DNA of 37,005 nucleotides, taken from contig NZ_JQCF01000027.1 of the NCBI RefSeq assembly GCF_001438805.1, positions 1-37,005 of the forward strand, read 5' to 3'. A program made the translations under genes and the position numbers. This DNA is from Companilactobacillus kimchiensis. Lineage in GTDB: Bacteria; Bacillota; Bacilli; Lactobacillales; Lactobacillaceae. Below, piece after piece: positions 1 through 8,551 of this stretch. Below the pieces are notes generated by a model that made no database searches, was not told the DNA's origin, and saw only the letters and a list, made by a program, of their open reading frames with translations. Position 1 is the stretch's first letter. Every line of letters begins with the position of its first letter.

Positions 1-13
1 ATCAAAGTGTTAA

Positions 14-181
14 TTAGTCTGGAATAAAAATTGGAAATAGGGTCAGCCATGAAATTCTACTTGGTCAGCGTACTTTGGAGGCCTAGTAGAAGGCTCGATT
101 TCAAACCAACTCCGAACTTGAGTTGGTTCGAAACGATGTCCATGGCGTTCCGCCCTATTTCCGATTTTTATGGAAGACGGG
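14..181 (-). repeat. Structured intergenic element, family 1, copy a
   Basis: On the minus strand this folds as follows. P0 is GUCU/AGAC (175-178 with 17-20). P1 is a 19-bp stem (153-171 with 24-42, one mismatch). An internal loop GGAAC/UG leads to P2, GCCATG/CATGGC. A three-way junction carries two arms, one with an AAGTTCG apical segment and one with a TTCTACT/AGTAGAA base. It is homologous to four other copies in the window with different stem sequences but the same fold. No gene is supported inside it. It lies upstream of the MFS gene but points away from it. Confidence 0.75.
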
Positions 182-263
182 AAGTTAAGGTAACTTACGT
201 TCCAACTAATCATAAATAAAAACTAGTTCAAATGAATCTTTCTTTTATTTTCTGAAAATTAAT

Positions 264-299
264 TTGACCAGCCTATTTGCAATAACTAAACTAAATAGG
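264..299 (+). promoter_or_regulatory. Promoter and operator-like inverted repeat of the MFS gene
   Basis: TTGACC (264-269) and TAAACT (287-292) are spaced by 17 bp and lie 39 bp before the MFS start codon. A perfect inverted repeat CCTATTT (272-278) / AAATAGG (293-299) brackets the -10 element, so a repressor bound there would block the promoter. The regulator is not identified. Confidence 0.5.
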
Positions 300-330
300 T
301 TACAACTTTTTAATTAGGAGCACTAAACAC

Positions 331-1704
331 ATGTCAAAACAAATCAAAAAATCACTTTTCATCATGGTCTTTGGGACCTTCTTCGGTGTTTTGTGCTCAA
401 CTTTAATGAACACAGCCTTGCCAACTTTTATGCGAGTCTTCCATGTTAATTCATCAACTGTTCAATGGCTGACGAATGGTTACACTTTAGTAAATGCCAT
501 CATGATTCCTACTAGTGCTTATTTTATTAAGAAATTTTCTTTTAGACACCTCTTCATCGCCTCCAGTTCAGTTTTCTTAGTCGGAACAATTCTGGGAGCT
601 ATTGCCAGTTCCTTCACGACTGTTATCATTGGAAGAATGATTCAAGCAATTGGTACCGGCATGATGATGCCTTTGGTCAATGTATTGGCTATGCAATATA
701 CCACTAGAAACAAACAGGGAGCTGTTATGGGGATTATTGGACTAGCTTTTAACTTCTCCCCTATTATCGGTCCAACGCTCTCAGGTATCATTTTGCAGTA
801 CTTTCCATGGCAATACCTTTTCATCTTGATCTTGCCCTTTATTATTGCTGTCGTTCTTCTAGCCATTTTCCAATTGCCTCAGATTGAAACTAACCAAAAT
901 CCTAAATTTGATGTTCCCAGTTTAATTACAATCAGTTTAGGTTTGCTTTTCTTACTAACCGGTTTTTCCAATATCGGTCAAGCTAACTTCTTTTCATTTA
1001 ACGTCATTGGCTTCACGGTTATCGGTTTAACTTTGATAGTTATTTTTTCAATCATGGAAAATAAAACACCAAATCCTATCATCAATTTTTCGATTTTCGA
1101 ACATTCACAATTCACAGTCGCCACTTTTATCAATATGTTAATTGTCTTAACAATGTATGGAAATACAATCCTTTTACCACTGATGATTCAAATGATTTTA
1201 CATAAGAGTCCTTTGATCTCCGGTTTAGCACTCCTTCCTGGAGCACTTCTAACTGGTTTTATGTCTCCAGTCAGTGGTCGCCTCTTTGATAAATATCCTG
1301 TTAAAAGAATCGTTTTAACTGGTGTTTTGATTGATTGTTTTGGTACCTTCTTACAAGCGGTTATTGATGTTAATGCCTCAGTATTAATGTTGACTCTCGG
1401 ACAGATGATTAGACAGTTAGGTTTGGTATTAATTCTCATCCCGATTCAAACTCATGCTCTAAGTTCCCTACCTAAAAAATATATTTCTGATGGTGTCGCA
1501 ACTTTTAATACTTTACGACAAATTGCAGCATCTTTTGGAACAGCCATTATTATTGCCGTTATTACGATGACTGATAAAATTATGACTGGCAGCACCGTCA
1601 ATCAAGCAGTTGGTATTCAAGCAGGATTTTTATCCTGTCTAGCTTTCTTGCTCATTGCTCTAGCTTTGACTTTCAAATTGCATCACCACGACATAGTAGA
1701 TTAA
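331..1704 (+). CDS. MFS multidrug exporter, DHA2 (EmrB/QacA-like) family
   Basis: This 457-residue membrane protein is probably a proton-driven drug exporter. It has the early DHA2 signature NTALPT followed by VQWLTNGY (residues 44-51), the GRMIQAIGTG segment (101-110) and motif C, SPIIGPTLSG (143-152), typical of antiporters. About 12 to 14 hydrophobic helices run to the C-terminus, which ends in a His-rich tail (LHHHDIVD). The ATG has an AGGAG ribosome site about 9 bases upstream. The gene is monocistronic: its own promoter lies before it and a terminator follows directly. A second DHA2 exporter is encoded at 3380-4843 on the other strand. The substrate cannot be read from sequence. Confidence 0.88.
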   Translation: MSKQIKKSLFIMVFGTFFGVLCSTLMNTALPTFMRVFHVNSSTVQWLTNGYTLVNAIMIPTSAYFIKKFSFRHLFIASSSVFLVGTILGAIASSFTTVIIGRMIQAIGTGMMMPLVNVLAMQYTTRNKQGAVMGIIGLAFNFSPIIGPTLSGIILQYFPWQYLFILILPFIIAVVLLAIFQLPQIETNQNPKFDVPSLITISLGLLFLLTGFSNIGQANFFSFNVIGFTVIGLTLIVIFSIMENKTPNPIINFSIFEHSQFTVATFINMLIVLTMYGNTILLPLMIQMILHKSPLISGLALLPGALLTGFMSPVSGRLFDKYPVKRIVLTGVLIDCFGTFLQAVIDVNASVLMLTLGQMIRQLGLVLILIPIQTHALSSLPKKYISDGVATFNTLRQIAASFGTAIIIAVITMTDKIMTGSTVNQAVGIQAGFLSCLAFLLIALALTFKLHHHDIVD

Positions 1705-1707
1705 GCC

Positions 1708-1743
1708 AAAAATAGTCACGATTATTAAATCGTGGCTATTTTT
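1708..1743 (+). terminator. Terminator of the MFS gene
   Basis: A 16-base arm (1708-1723) pairs with 1728-1743 with one mismatch. The stem starts AAAAATAG and ends CTATTTTT, giving a U-tract on the plus strand. Confidence 0.75.
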
Positions 1744-1874
1744 CGCGAAATTTGTATTCCAAACACTCTATTTTTAATACATTTCGTCATAATTGGTTAT
1801 TAAATTGTAAATTGATAATGATTATAATTATTATATTAAACGATTTTATCTTTAAACGATGGAGGAACTTAAAA

Positions 1875-3005
1875 TTGCTAACAAGTTTAGTCTTAAATCG
1901 CACAATCTTGATAACCAGCTTATTCTTCATTATGGGTGTTTTTGTAGTCTTTCAAATTCTTTTTGCTGGGGTTAAAAAGGCCTTAAACGTTAAAAATAAC
2001 AATATCGATGAATATACTCTGAGAACTATTCTAGGAATTATTTATATTCTATCCATACTTTTTATAATGCAAAGTTCTATTACCAATAAACATTATTCTT
2101 GGACCTTTGTTAATTTTCAACTAGTTGCCGTTATTTTCTATACAGTAATTTTGAATGTCCCTTTTAAATTCCATATGTTCACTCCAATTGTGCTAGCTTT
2201 TATGCTCTTCAATTCGGCAGTTTCTAGTTGGCAATCTTGGTGTTTAGCAATAATTTTAATTTTATTCTATAATTCACTGAATTATATTAAGGATCATACT
2301 GACAAGAAGTTTCCTTTTATGTTGTATTGGTCATCCAGTATCTTCTTTGGAGCTGCTTATTGGTTTTTTATAAATTTAAAATTCTCAATTGGCAATCCCA
2401 TGTTCTTAACCGAAATTTTTTATCTAGCCATTCTCGAGTTGTTTACCTTTGGCTATATTGCCATTCTTTATTCGGATGTCGAATCTCGAACAGCCTTATT
2501 TAAGGAAGCTACTCATGATAAATTAACCGAGACCTATAATTATGATGCCTTTGATATTGATTTCCGTTCTAAATTTAATAAAAACATGAGTGCTAATTCC
2601 AAATTTACCATGATGATGTTTGATATCGACCACTTTAAGAATATCAACGATACTTACGGACATCTAGCTGGTGACAAAGTTCTCCAGAATGTAGTTACTA
2701 CCGTACAGAAAGTCATCAATAATCGAGATCCACTTATTAAACTTTATCGCACTGGTGGCGAAGAATTTAATATTATTTTCCCTAACTATGATCTTGCGCA
2801 AACAACGGCTATTGTCCATGAGATTTTTACCACTGTTAATCATTCTGATATGATTATTGATGGACAAACTATTCACCTAACCATTTCCGTTGGTGTTTCT
2901 GAAATTAGTGAATCAGATGGCTCCGTTAATGACTTCTATTCACGAGTTGATAAAGCTTTATACCATTCTAAGAAAAATGGTCGAAGTGCCATTACAGTTG
3001 CATAA
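1875..3005 (+). CDS. Membrane-anchored GGDEF diguanylate cyclase
   Basis: This enzyme probably makes cyclic di-GMP from two GTP. The first ~200 residues hold six or seven hydrophobic segments (roughly 10-30, 50-66, 80-96, 101-116, 122-135, 150-168, 175-198). A GGDEF domain follows with FDIDHFKNINDTYGHLAGD (249-267) and an intact active loop GGEEF (294-298). The product-binding I-site RxxD is absent: the residues before the loop read IKLYRT. I chose the TTG start at 1875 because GGAGG (1861-1865) sits 9 bases upstream; an in-frame ATG at 1752 would add 41 residues but has no ribosome site. A terminator follows. No EAL or PilZ partner is seen in the window. Confidence 0.85.
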   Translation: MLTSLVLNRTILITSLFFIMGVFVVFQILFAGVKKALNVKNNNIDEYTLRTILGIIYILSILFIMQSSITNKHYSWTFVNFQLVAVIFYTVILNVPFKFHMFTPIVLAFMLFNSAVSSWQSWCLAIILILFYNSLNYIKDHTDKKFPFMLYWSSSIFFGAAYWFFINLKFSIGNPMFLTEIFYLAILELFTFGYIAILYSDVESRTALFKEATHDKLTETYNYDAFDIDFRSKFNKNMSANSKFTMMMFDIDHFKNINDTYGHLAGDKVLQNVVTTVQKVINNRDPLIKLYRTGGEEFNIIFPNYDLAQTTAIVHEIFTTVNHSDMIIDGQTIHLTISVGVSEISESDGSVNDFYSRVDKALYHSKKNGRSAITVA

Positions 3006-3047
3006 AAAAAGAGACTCAACAGATTAATCTGTTGAGTCTCTTTTTTT
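3004..3047. terminator. Bidirectional terminator between convergent genes
   Basis: A perfect 44-bp palindrome with 22-bp arms (3004-3025 and 3026-3047), A7 on the left and T7 on the right. It can end transcripts of the GGDEF gene (plus) and of the small gene at 3050-3184 (minus). Confidence 0.85.
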
Positions 3048-3049
3048 AA

Positions 3050-3184
3050 TTATTTTGCTTCTTTAGTATCGCGACTCTTTAAAAAGTCAAGAACGGCTTG
3101 CGTGTTAGCGCGCTTTGTAGCACCATTTTTTTGGTTTACAGGACGGCGGTGGCCAGTCATACCTTTATGTGTATTTTGTGACAT
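3050..3184 (-). CDS. Small basic conserved-looking protein, 44 residues
   Basis: The ORF starts MSQNTHKGMTGHRRPVNQ and ends FLKSRDTKEAK. It is rich in Lys and Arg in its first half, like a ribosome- or RNA-associated peptide, and has a short predicted helix (TQAVLDFLKS) in its second half. Translation is well supported: a strong AGGAGGG ribosome site lies just before the ATG, and a bidirectional terminator follows the stop codon. I do not recognise a characterised family. Function is unknown; a nucleic-acid or ribosome contact is only a guess from its charge. Confidence 0.7.
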   Translation of the reverse strand: MSQNTHKGMTGHRRPVNQKNGATKRANTQAVLDFLKSRDTKEAK

Positions 3185-3300
3185 TTAAAAAACCCTCCTT
3201 CCTGTTACTCATTTAACTTATTTTATTAACCCTATTATTGTAAAGGAATCTTACAGACATTTCAAGCAAAATTTTCACTTAAATTAAAGATCATACCAAT

Positions 3301-3341
3301 AAAAAAAACTAATCAATTACCATCTTGATCAGTTCTTTTTG
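3301..3341 (-). terminator. Terminator of the second MFS gene
   Basis: Read on the minus strand, an AACTGATCAA / TTGATTAGTT stem is followed by a run of eight T. It lies 39 bp past the stop codon of the gene at 3380-4843. Confidence 0.7.
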
Positions 3342-3379
3342 TATCAATTGTTTTTAACCAAAAAGACTTAGCGACTAGT

Positions 3380-4843
3380 CTATTCAGTTACCGTGCTATC
3401 ACCCTTGTTAGACAAAGGTTTTGATTCTTTGGCACTAACTGTTTCTTCATTCTTACCATGCACACGAAGTGCAAAGATGAGTCCCAAAACAGCTAATACT
3501 AATGTAAACATAAATCCGTAGTGAGCGCCATTAGTAAATGCTAATTTTGCAGAATGTCCACCATTAGCAAAATAATTTGCTTGACCAGTACTCAATAGAA
3601 TTGTTGCGATACCAGTTGCAACGGCACCGATAACTTGTTCAAAAGTATTGATAATAGCTGAACCATCAGCGGATTGATAAGCATCCAACGAATTCAAACC
3701 ATAAGTTTGAGCTGGTGACATAGCTAATGGGACACCAATCATAATTAAAATATGAGCAATAATAATGTACCATAAGGCACTATTTGAATTACTGAATAAA
3801 AACATGATTGCACCTAAAGCAGATACAATAAAACCGATTCGTGTTAACCATTTAGCACCGAGACTATCATAGGCACGACCGGCACCGAAGGAAACAATAG
3901 CGTTAATAATACCACCAGGTAACATAACGACACCGGTTAGGGCAACAGCGACACCTAGCCCATTTTGAAGATACATTGGCAAAATATACATTGCTGACAA
4001 TGTGATACCAAAGTTCAACATAACTAGAATTGAGCCAGTTAAAAACTCTGGCTTTTTCAAAACAGCAAAATCTAAGGTTGGAACATCAGTTTTCAATTGT
4101 TGTCTAGCATAGACAAACAAGAGAACCAAGCCCGCAATCATTGCGACAATTGCTACAGGAATATTATTACTTAAGAAACTGACACCGAAGATAATCAAAC
4201 CAAAACTGATTGTTGATAAGAAAATAGCTAACCAATCAATTTTAGGTTTGGATACTTCAAAGACATTGGTCAAATTAATTTCCATAAAAATCAAACCGAT
4301 AACTAAGAAAACAATGAATAACCAAAAGATAAATCTCCATGAAGAAACACCCAAAATGATACCTGAAATAGTGGGTCCAATAGCAGGAGCAAACATGATA
4401 ACTAAGGCTGCCATCCCTAACGCTGCACCCAATTTATTAGGTGGAAAAATCCTCATTGCAATCGAGAACATCAGTGGTAAGAAAATACCGTTAGCAATAC
4501 CTTGAATCATTCTACCCATTAAAAGCATTGGGAAGTTTACTGCAGTGGCGGCAATAATTGCACCAACCATAAAATCAAGCAAGGCAAATCTAACTAATCC
4601 ACGCGTTGAAAAATGTTTCGTCAATAAACTTGAAAGTGGTAAAACAATTGCCGTAACCAACATATATCCAGTAACCATCCATTGGACCGTTCCGGTTTCG
4701 ACATTAAAAGCTTTCATAATAGATGGAAGGGCAATATTTAGTGAGGTTTCACTGAACATACCGACAAATCCACCGATAAGAACACCCATCATAGAAAGGA
4801 ACGGGTGAAGAGGTTTTGTATTAATTTTTTGAGTTTGACTCAT
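3380..4843 (-). CDS. MFS multidrug exporter, DHA2 (EmrB/QacA-like) family
   Basis: This is a 487-residue polytopic membrane protein, probably a drug/proton antiporter. It carries the DHA2 segment VQWMVTGY (residues 53-60), GRMIQGIANG (110-119) and motif C, APAIGPTISG (152-161). The hydrophobic pattern fits 14 helices and a polar C-terminal tail. The start is ATG 4843 because GGAGG lies 7 bases before it; a TTG 21 bases further upstream would put that ribosome site inside the gene. It resembles the MFS gene at 331-1704 but is clearly diverged. It is monocistronic, with a promoter before it and a terminator after it. Confidence 0.88.
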   Translation of the reverse strand: MSQTQKINTKPLHPFLSMMGVLIGGFVGMFSETSLNIALPSIMKAFNVETGTVQWMVTGYMLVTAIVLPLSSLLTKHFSTRGLVRFALLDFMVGAIIAATAVNFPMLLMGRMIQGIANGIFLPLMFSIAMRIFPPNKLGAALGMAALVIMFAPAIGPTISGIILGVSSWRFIFWLFIVFLVIGLIFMEINLTNVFEVSKPKIDWLAIFLSTISFGLIIFGVSFLSNNIPVAIVAMIAGLVLLFVYARQQLKTDVPTLDFAVLKKPEFLTGSILVMLNFGITLSAMYILPMYLQNGLGVAVALTGVVMLPGGIINAIVSFGAGRAYDSLGAKWLTRIGFIVSALGAIMFLFSNSNSALWYIIIAHILIMIGVPLAMSPAQTYGLNSLDAYQSADGSAIINTFEQVIGAVATGIATILLSTGQANYFANGGHSAKLAFTNGAHYGFMFTLVLAVLGLIFALRVHGKNEETVSAKESKPLSNKGDSTVTE

Positions 4844-4873
4844 AGTTACCTCCAATTGTTGCAACAGTGGATT

Positions 4874-4882
4874 AATATACCA
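4874..4882 (-). promoter_or_regulatory. Extended -10 of the second MFS gene
   Basis: Minus-strand TGGTATATT fits the extended -10 pattern TGnTATAWT and lies about 30 bp upstream of the start codon. The -35 region is weak. Confidence 0.4.
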
Positions 4883-4945
4883 GAAAAAAACATTTTTCGT
4901 AAGTTTTTTCTGAAATTATTTGACATTTTTCTGCAATAAGTAGCA

Positions 4946-4985
4946 AAAAAAGCTATATTTACGTAATTTCGTAAATATAACTTTT
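4946..4985 (-). terminator. Terminator of the ABC transporter-phosphoesterase operon
   Basis: On the minus strand TATATTTACG pairs with CGTAAATATA around a 6-base loop and is followed by a T-run. It begins 5 bp after the stop codon of the phosphoesterase gene. Confidence 0.75.
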
Positions 4986-4989
4986 ATTT

Positions 4990-5874
4990 TTACGCTTCAA
5001 AAAGTAAATTTTTTCTCTGCATACCATCACTATAAAGATCATATTGTGTCACTCCACGAATCAAATCACTTTTACAATTATAGCCAGTTACATTTCCATA
5101 ATTTAATTGAATTCCAGCATAAGATCCAGAAAAATTATTAAAATGGTCATGGCCTGAAATCATAGCTTTGATATTATTTTGATTCAAAATTTCATGAAAT
5201 AAACCTGAATTCAAATCTGGTGAACAAACTGGTTCACCAAAACTACCAGTGATTTTTTCACGATCAACCATTTTATACTCTGGTATTGGAATATGCATGA
5301 AACCAATATCAAATGTTTCAGCTGCATATGATTTCGATACATCAACATACCAATTGATTTGATCTAGATCAATTGCAGCATATTGACTAACTTCGGACCA
5401 CCGAGAATACAGACCACTGTCCCAAACAAACAACTTGTTCACCACTTCATTAGTTGCCTGATCCAAAACCTCCAACGTATAATTCTCTTTTTCACCAGAC
5501 ATGAAAACATTAGTTTTAGTAGCCAAATGAGTTAATTCATTTTCAAAATCACGTAGATAATCTCGACCAAATGGGCCTTCTGTATCATGATTCCCATAAG
5601 TAATTGCCACAGGCGTATCAAATTCATTCAATAAATTATATAGAGATTTCAAATCCTTACGCGGTTCCTCATTATCCTTACCCCAAATCAAATCACCAGT
5701 GATCATGAATAAATCAAATTCATTTTTTTCTAAAACTGATTTTAAACGATTCAAAGTCCGTTCATTAATTCCATTTAAGGGACCACCATCACCTTCTAAA
5801 GGATGATTACCTAAATGAATATCCGTCAACTGACAGATTTTAAAAGGATGACCATTTTCAACGTATAATTTCAT
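4990..5874 (-). CDS. Calcineurin-like metallophosphoesterase
   Basis: This 294-residue protein has the full two-metal phosphoesterase set: DIH (residues 18-20), GD (60-61), GNHDTE (94-99), a lone His in FMHIPIPE (194) and GHDH (241-244). There is no signal peptide or membrane segment, so it should act in the cytoplasm on a phosphomonoester or diester. It is the last gene of an operon 23 bp behind the ABC ATPase, and a terminator follows. The linkage suggests that it processes what the transporter brings in. The domain order resembles the Dcr2/purple-acid-phosphatase-like branch of the superfamily; the substrate is not known. Confidence 0.82.
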   Translation of the reverse strand: MKLYVENGHPFKICQLTDIHLGNHPLEGDGGPLNGINERTLNRLKSVLEKNEFDLFMITGDLIWGKDNEEPRKDLKSLYNLLNEFDTPVAITYGNHDTEGPFGRDYLRDFENELTHLATKTNVFMSGEKENYTLEVLDQATNEVVNKLFVWDSGLYSRWSEVSQYAAIDLDQINWYVDVSKSYAAETFDIGFMHIPIPEYKMVDREKITGSFGEPVCSPDLNSGLFHEILNQNNIKAMISGHDHFNNFSGSYAGIQLNYGNVTGYNCKSDLIRGVTQYDLYSDGMQRKNLLFEA

Positions 5875-5897
5875 TTTTAATTCCCCATTAAATATTT

Positions 5898-6911
5898 TTA
5901 ATTTAATTGTAAAATCTTTGCCTTATTAATAAAGACCTTAACTTGCGAACCGATTTTCAATGGCAAAGTGTGATTCAAAGCTTCCATTTTTAATCGTAAA
6001 GTATCTTTAGCAATTACATATTGAATTCTGTTTCCGTAATTTACTGCACTGATAATTTGACCATTACATTCAACTTCATCGGCAATTGATTCAGCAAGTT
6101 TATTTAAAGTAATTGATTCTGGTCTAATCAAATATTTTTGCTCTAAAGACAGATTATTAATCCCTAGACTCTTTAATTCACTACCAGAAAGAATGTTGTG
6201 ATCACCGATAAACGTAGCCATAAATTCATTACTAGGTTTGGTATAAATATCCCAAGGCGCTCCCTGCTGTTGAATTTTACCATCCGAGATAACCACTACA
6301 TTATCAGCAATCGCCATTGCCTCAGCCTGATCATGCGTCACGAAGATCATCGTAATACCTAATTTTTGCTGATATTCCTTAATCTGTTCACGTAATTCCA
6401 CTCGAATCTTGGCATCCAAAGCACTCAAAGGCTCATCCAGTAGCAGTAACTTGGGCTTCATGATCATTGAACGAGCTATCGCTACACGTTGTTTTTGACC
6501 ACCTGACAGATCATCAGGAAAACTGTTGGCTTTTTCATTCATATTGACCAATTTCAACATATCTTCAACACTCTGTTTAATTTCTGCTTTACCAATTCTT
6601 TGAGCCTTTAAACCATAGGCTACGTTATCAAAGACACTCATATTTGGAAACAATGCATAGGATTGAAATATGACTCCAATATTCCTTTTATTGACCGGCA
6701 ACTCAGAGATATCTTTACCATCCAAAAGGATCTTCCCTTGGGCATTTCGATTCAATCCTGATATTGACCGCAATACCGTTGTCTTCCCACTACCACTTGG
6801 TCCCAAGAAAACTGTAATGGCGTTCTCTGGAATAGATAAATTCAGATTTTCAATAACTGTCTCTTTACCAAAAGTTACGTTTAAATTCTCAATCTTTAAA
6901 AATTCACTCAT
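5898..6911 (-). CDS. ABC transporter ATP-binding protein (PotA/FbpC-like)
   Basis: This 337-residue ATPase energises the importer encoded just upstream. Motifs: Walker A GPSGSGKT (37-44), Q-loop Gln83, signature LSGGQ (135-139), Walker B LLLLDEP (155-161), D-loop SALD and switch His in VTHDQ (191-195). A C-terminal TOBE-like beta domain (about 240-337) is typical of the spermidine/putrescine, Fe(III), sulfate and aminoethylphosphonate importer group. It starts 5 bp after the permease gene ends, and the phosphoesterase follows in the same operon. Substrate assignment depends on the binding protein. Confidence 0.9.
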   Translation of the reverse strand: MSEFLKIENLNVTFGKETVIENLNLSIPENAITVFLGPSGSGKTTVLRSISGLNRNAQGKILLDGKDISELPVNKRNIGVIFQSYALFPNMSVFDNVAYGLKAQRIGKAEIKQSVEDMLKLVNMNEKANSFPDDLSGGQKQRVAIARSMIMKPKLLLLDEPLSALDAKIRVELREQIKEYQQKLGITMIFVTHDQAEAMAIADNVVVISDGKIQQQGAPWDIYTKPSNEFMATFIGDHNILSGSELKSLGINNLSLEQKYLIRPESITLNKLAESIADEVECNGQIISAVNYGNRIQYVIAKDTLRLKMEALNHTLPLKIGSQVKVFINKAKILQLN

Positions 6912-6915
6912 TCGA

Positions 6916-7701
6916 TTAACCTTTCTTAGCCTTGCTTGTCGTTCTAATTAGAATTGCTGACAGAATACTTAACATAATAAAGTAGATAATTGTTAACACA
7001 CTTCCTGCATTCCCGTTAACAGCCATCAATCGATACATGTAGATTTTTAAAGTTATGTAATTTCCACCAAGGAACAGGTTAGTGATCACATAGTCACCCA
7101 AACCAGCACTAAATAGTAATAGTGTCGATACGATCAATCCAGTTTTTATGTTAGGAACAATCACAAACATGAATGATTTAACTGGGCCATAACCTAATAA
7201 TTGGGATTGTTCAAACATTGACTTGAAATCTTTTGAGATAAAAACATTGTTCAAAGTTTGATATACCAATGGCAAACTCATAACTGACAAGACCATCACT
7301 AAAATCACAATTTTAGGAATTGGAATATCTTTATACAACTGGATCAATCCCGTTACCAAGATAATACCGGGAATAATGAATGGTAGCATCGTTATATAAC
7401 GCATCTTAGCTTTTAATTTTTGATTGTAAATATTCATATAAAAAATCACGGGAACAAAGATAACCAGCCCTAGAATGGTTGTAAAAATCGACAGAACTAA
7501 TGATCTTAAAACAACATTTAGAAATTCCGGATTAAATACTAATTGCGCATACCATTTGAAGGTCAATCCTTCTGGCAAAACCGTATTGATCCATGATGTT
7601 GAAATTGAATACAGAAAGGTTGCGACAATTGGCAACAGAAGATAGATAAATATAATAGTCAAAATAATTTTAGGGGTTCTTTTTTTAACCTTCATTATCA
7701 T
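6916..7701 (-). CDS. ABC transporter permease (inner-membrane component 2)
   Basis: A 261-residue permease with about six hydrophobic helices and the cytoplasmic coupling segment near residues 165-185 (EQSQLLGYGPVKSFMFVIVP), a variant of the EAA motif of binding-protein-dependent permeases. Its ATG overlaps the stop of the previous permease gene (ATGA), which implies translational coupling; a second in-frame ATG two codons later is better spaced from the AAGG ribosome site and could be the true start. It pairs with the permease at 7698-8537. Confidence 0.88.
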   Translation of the reverse strand: MIMKVKKRTPKIILTIIFIYLLLPIVATFLYSISTSWINTVLPEGLTFKWYAQLVFNPEFLNVVLRSLVLSIFTTILGLVIFVPVIFYMNIYNQKLKAKMRYITMLPFIIPGIILVTGLIQLYKDIPIPKIVILVMVLSVMSLPLVYQTLNNVFISKDFKSMFEQSQLLGYGPVKSFMFVIVPNIKTGLIVSTLLLFSAGLGDYVITNLFLGGNYITLKIYMYRLMAVNGNAGSVLTIIYFIMLSILSAILIRTTSKAKKG

Positions 7702-8537
7702 TTACCTTCCGTTATTCTTTTCGTTCTAACTAATAAATTACCCATAATAACCAGTGCAATCATAACGAGTCCAAAAACAACTGAGAGCGCGCCTGCTAAG
7801 GGAATATTACTTGTAATCTCTCCACCAATCAGTGAACCAATAATAGTTGAGATAAATGTTATGTTATTCCCTGTCAAAGCAAATACAGTTTCATAAGTTC
7901 CCATTGCGTTAGCAAAAAGAATAATTAAAGTTTCAACCAATCCTGGAACTAAAACCGGATAAATGACTTTCTTTAAAAAGAAACAATTACTTACGCCCAA
8001 AGTATCTGAGGCCTCTTTCCAACCTTGATCAATTTCTTCAAAAGTTGGATAAAGGAACAGAATTCCCAAAGGAATTTCGAAAAATGAATAGGCAATAACT
8101 ATTCCCAACCATGAATAAACATTGATTGAACCCAAGATATTAATATCTAATGATTTAGAAATTACATGTAAAACTCCTGAATTACCTAATAGGATAATCA
8201 ACGAGAAAGCCAATGGAACTCCAGCAAAACTTGATGCCAAGTTAAAAATGGTCACTAATGATTCTTTAACAGAGGATGACATTTTTGTTAAAGACCAAGC
8301 ACCCAATATCGCAATCACTTCACTGAAGAGTGAGGCTGATAGCGACAAAGTCAAACTGTGTCCAATCGCATTTCGATAATAATGATTAGTGAATAATTCT
8401 TGATAATTCATCAATCCCCATGAACCATCTTGAGAATTAAAACTGGATATTATCATTACCCCAATTGGAAAAATTAAAACCAAGCAGATAAGTAATACGA
8501 AAAGTAAGAGGAACCTGTTTTTGAGACTCATCTTCAT
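7698..8537 (-). CDS. ABC transporter permease (inner-membrane component 1)
   Basis: A permease of 279 residues with six predicted helices. The EAA-type coupling loop is visible as KEASDTLGVSNCFFLKKVIYP, which docks on the ATPase. I prefer ATG 8537; a GTG at 8540 is one codon further upstream, and a GGGG ribosome site serves either. It lies 14 bp after the binding lipoprotein gene, in the same operon. Family-level similarity is to the polyamine/iron/phosphonate permeases, so the substrate is open. Confidence 0.87.
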   Translation of the reverse strand: MKMSLKNRFLLLFVLLICLVLIFPIGVMIISSFNSQDGSWGLMNYQELFTNHYYRNAIGHSLTLSLSASLFSEVIAILGAWSLTKMSSSVKESLVTIFNLASSFAGVPLAFSLIILLGNSGVLHVISKSLDINILGSINVYSWLGIVIAYSFFEIPLGILFLYPTFEEIDQGWKEASDTLGVSNCFFLKKVIYPVLVPGLVETLIILFANAMGTYETVFALTGNNITFISTIIGSLIGGEITSNIPLAGALSVVFGLVMIALVIMGNLLVRTKRITEGK

Positions 8538-8551
8538 CACTATTTACCCCA

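Noticed and set aside
31-219. 62-codon open frame at the left end
   Set aside because: It lies across structured element copy a; its reading follows the paired arms and is not kept in the other copies.
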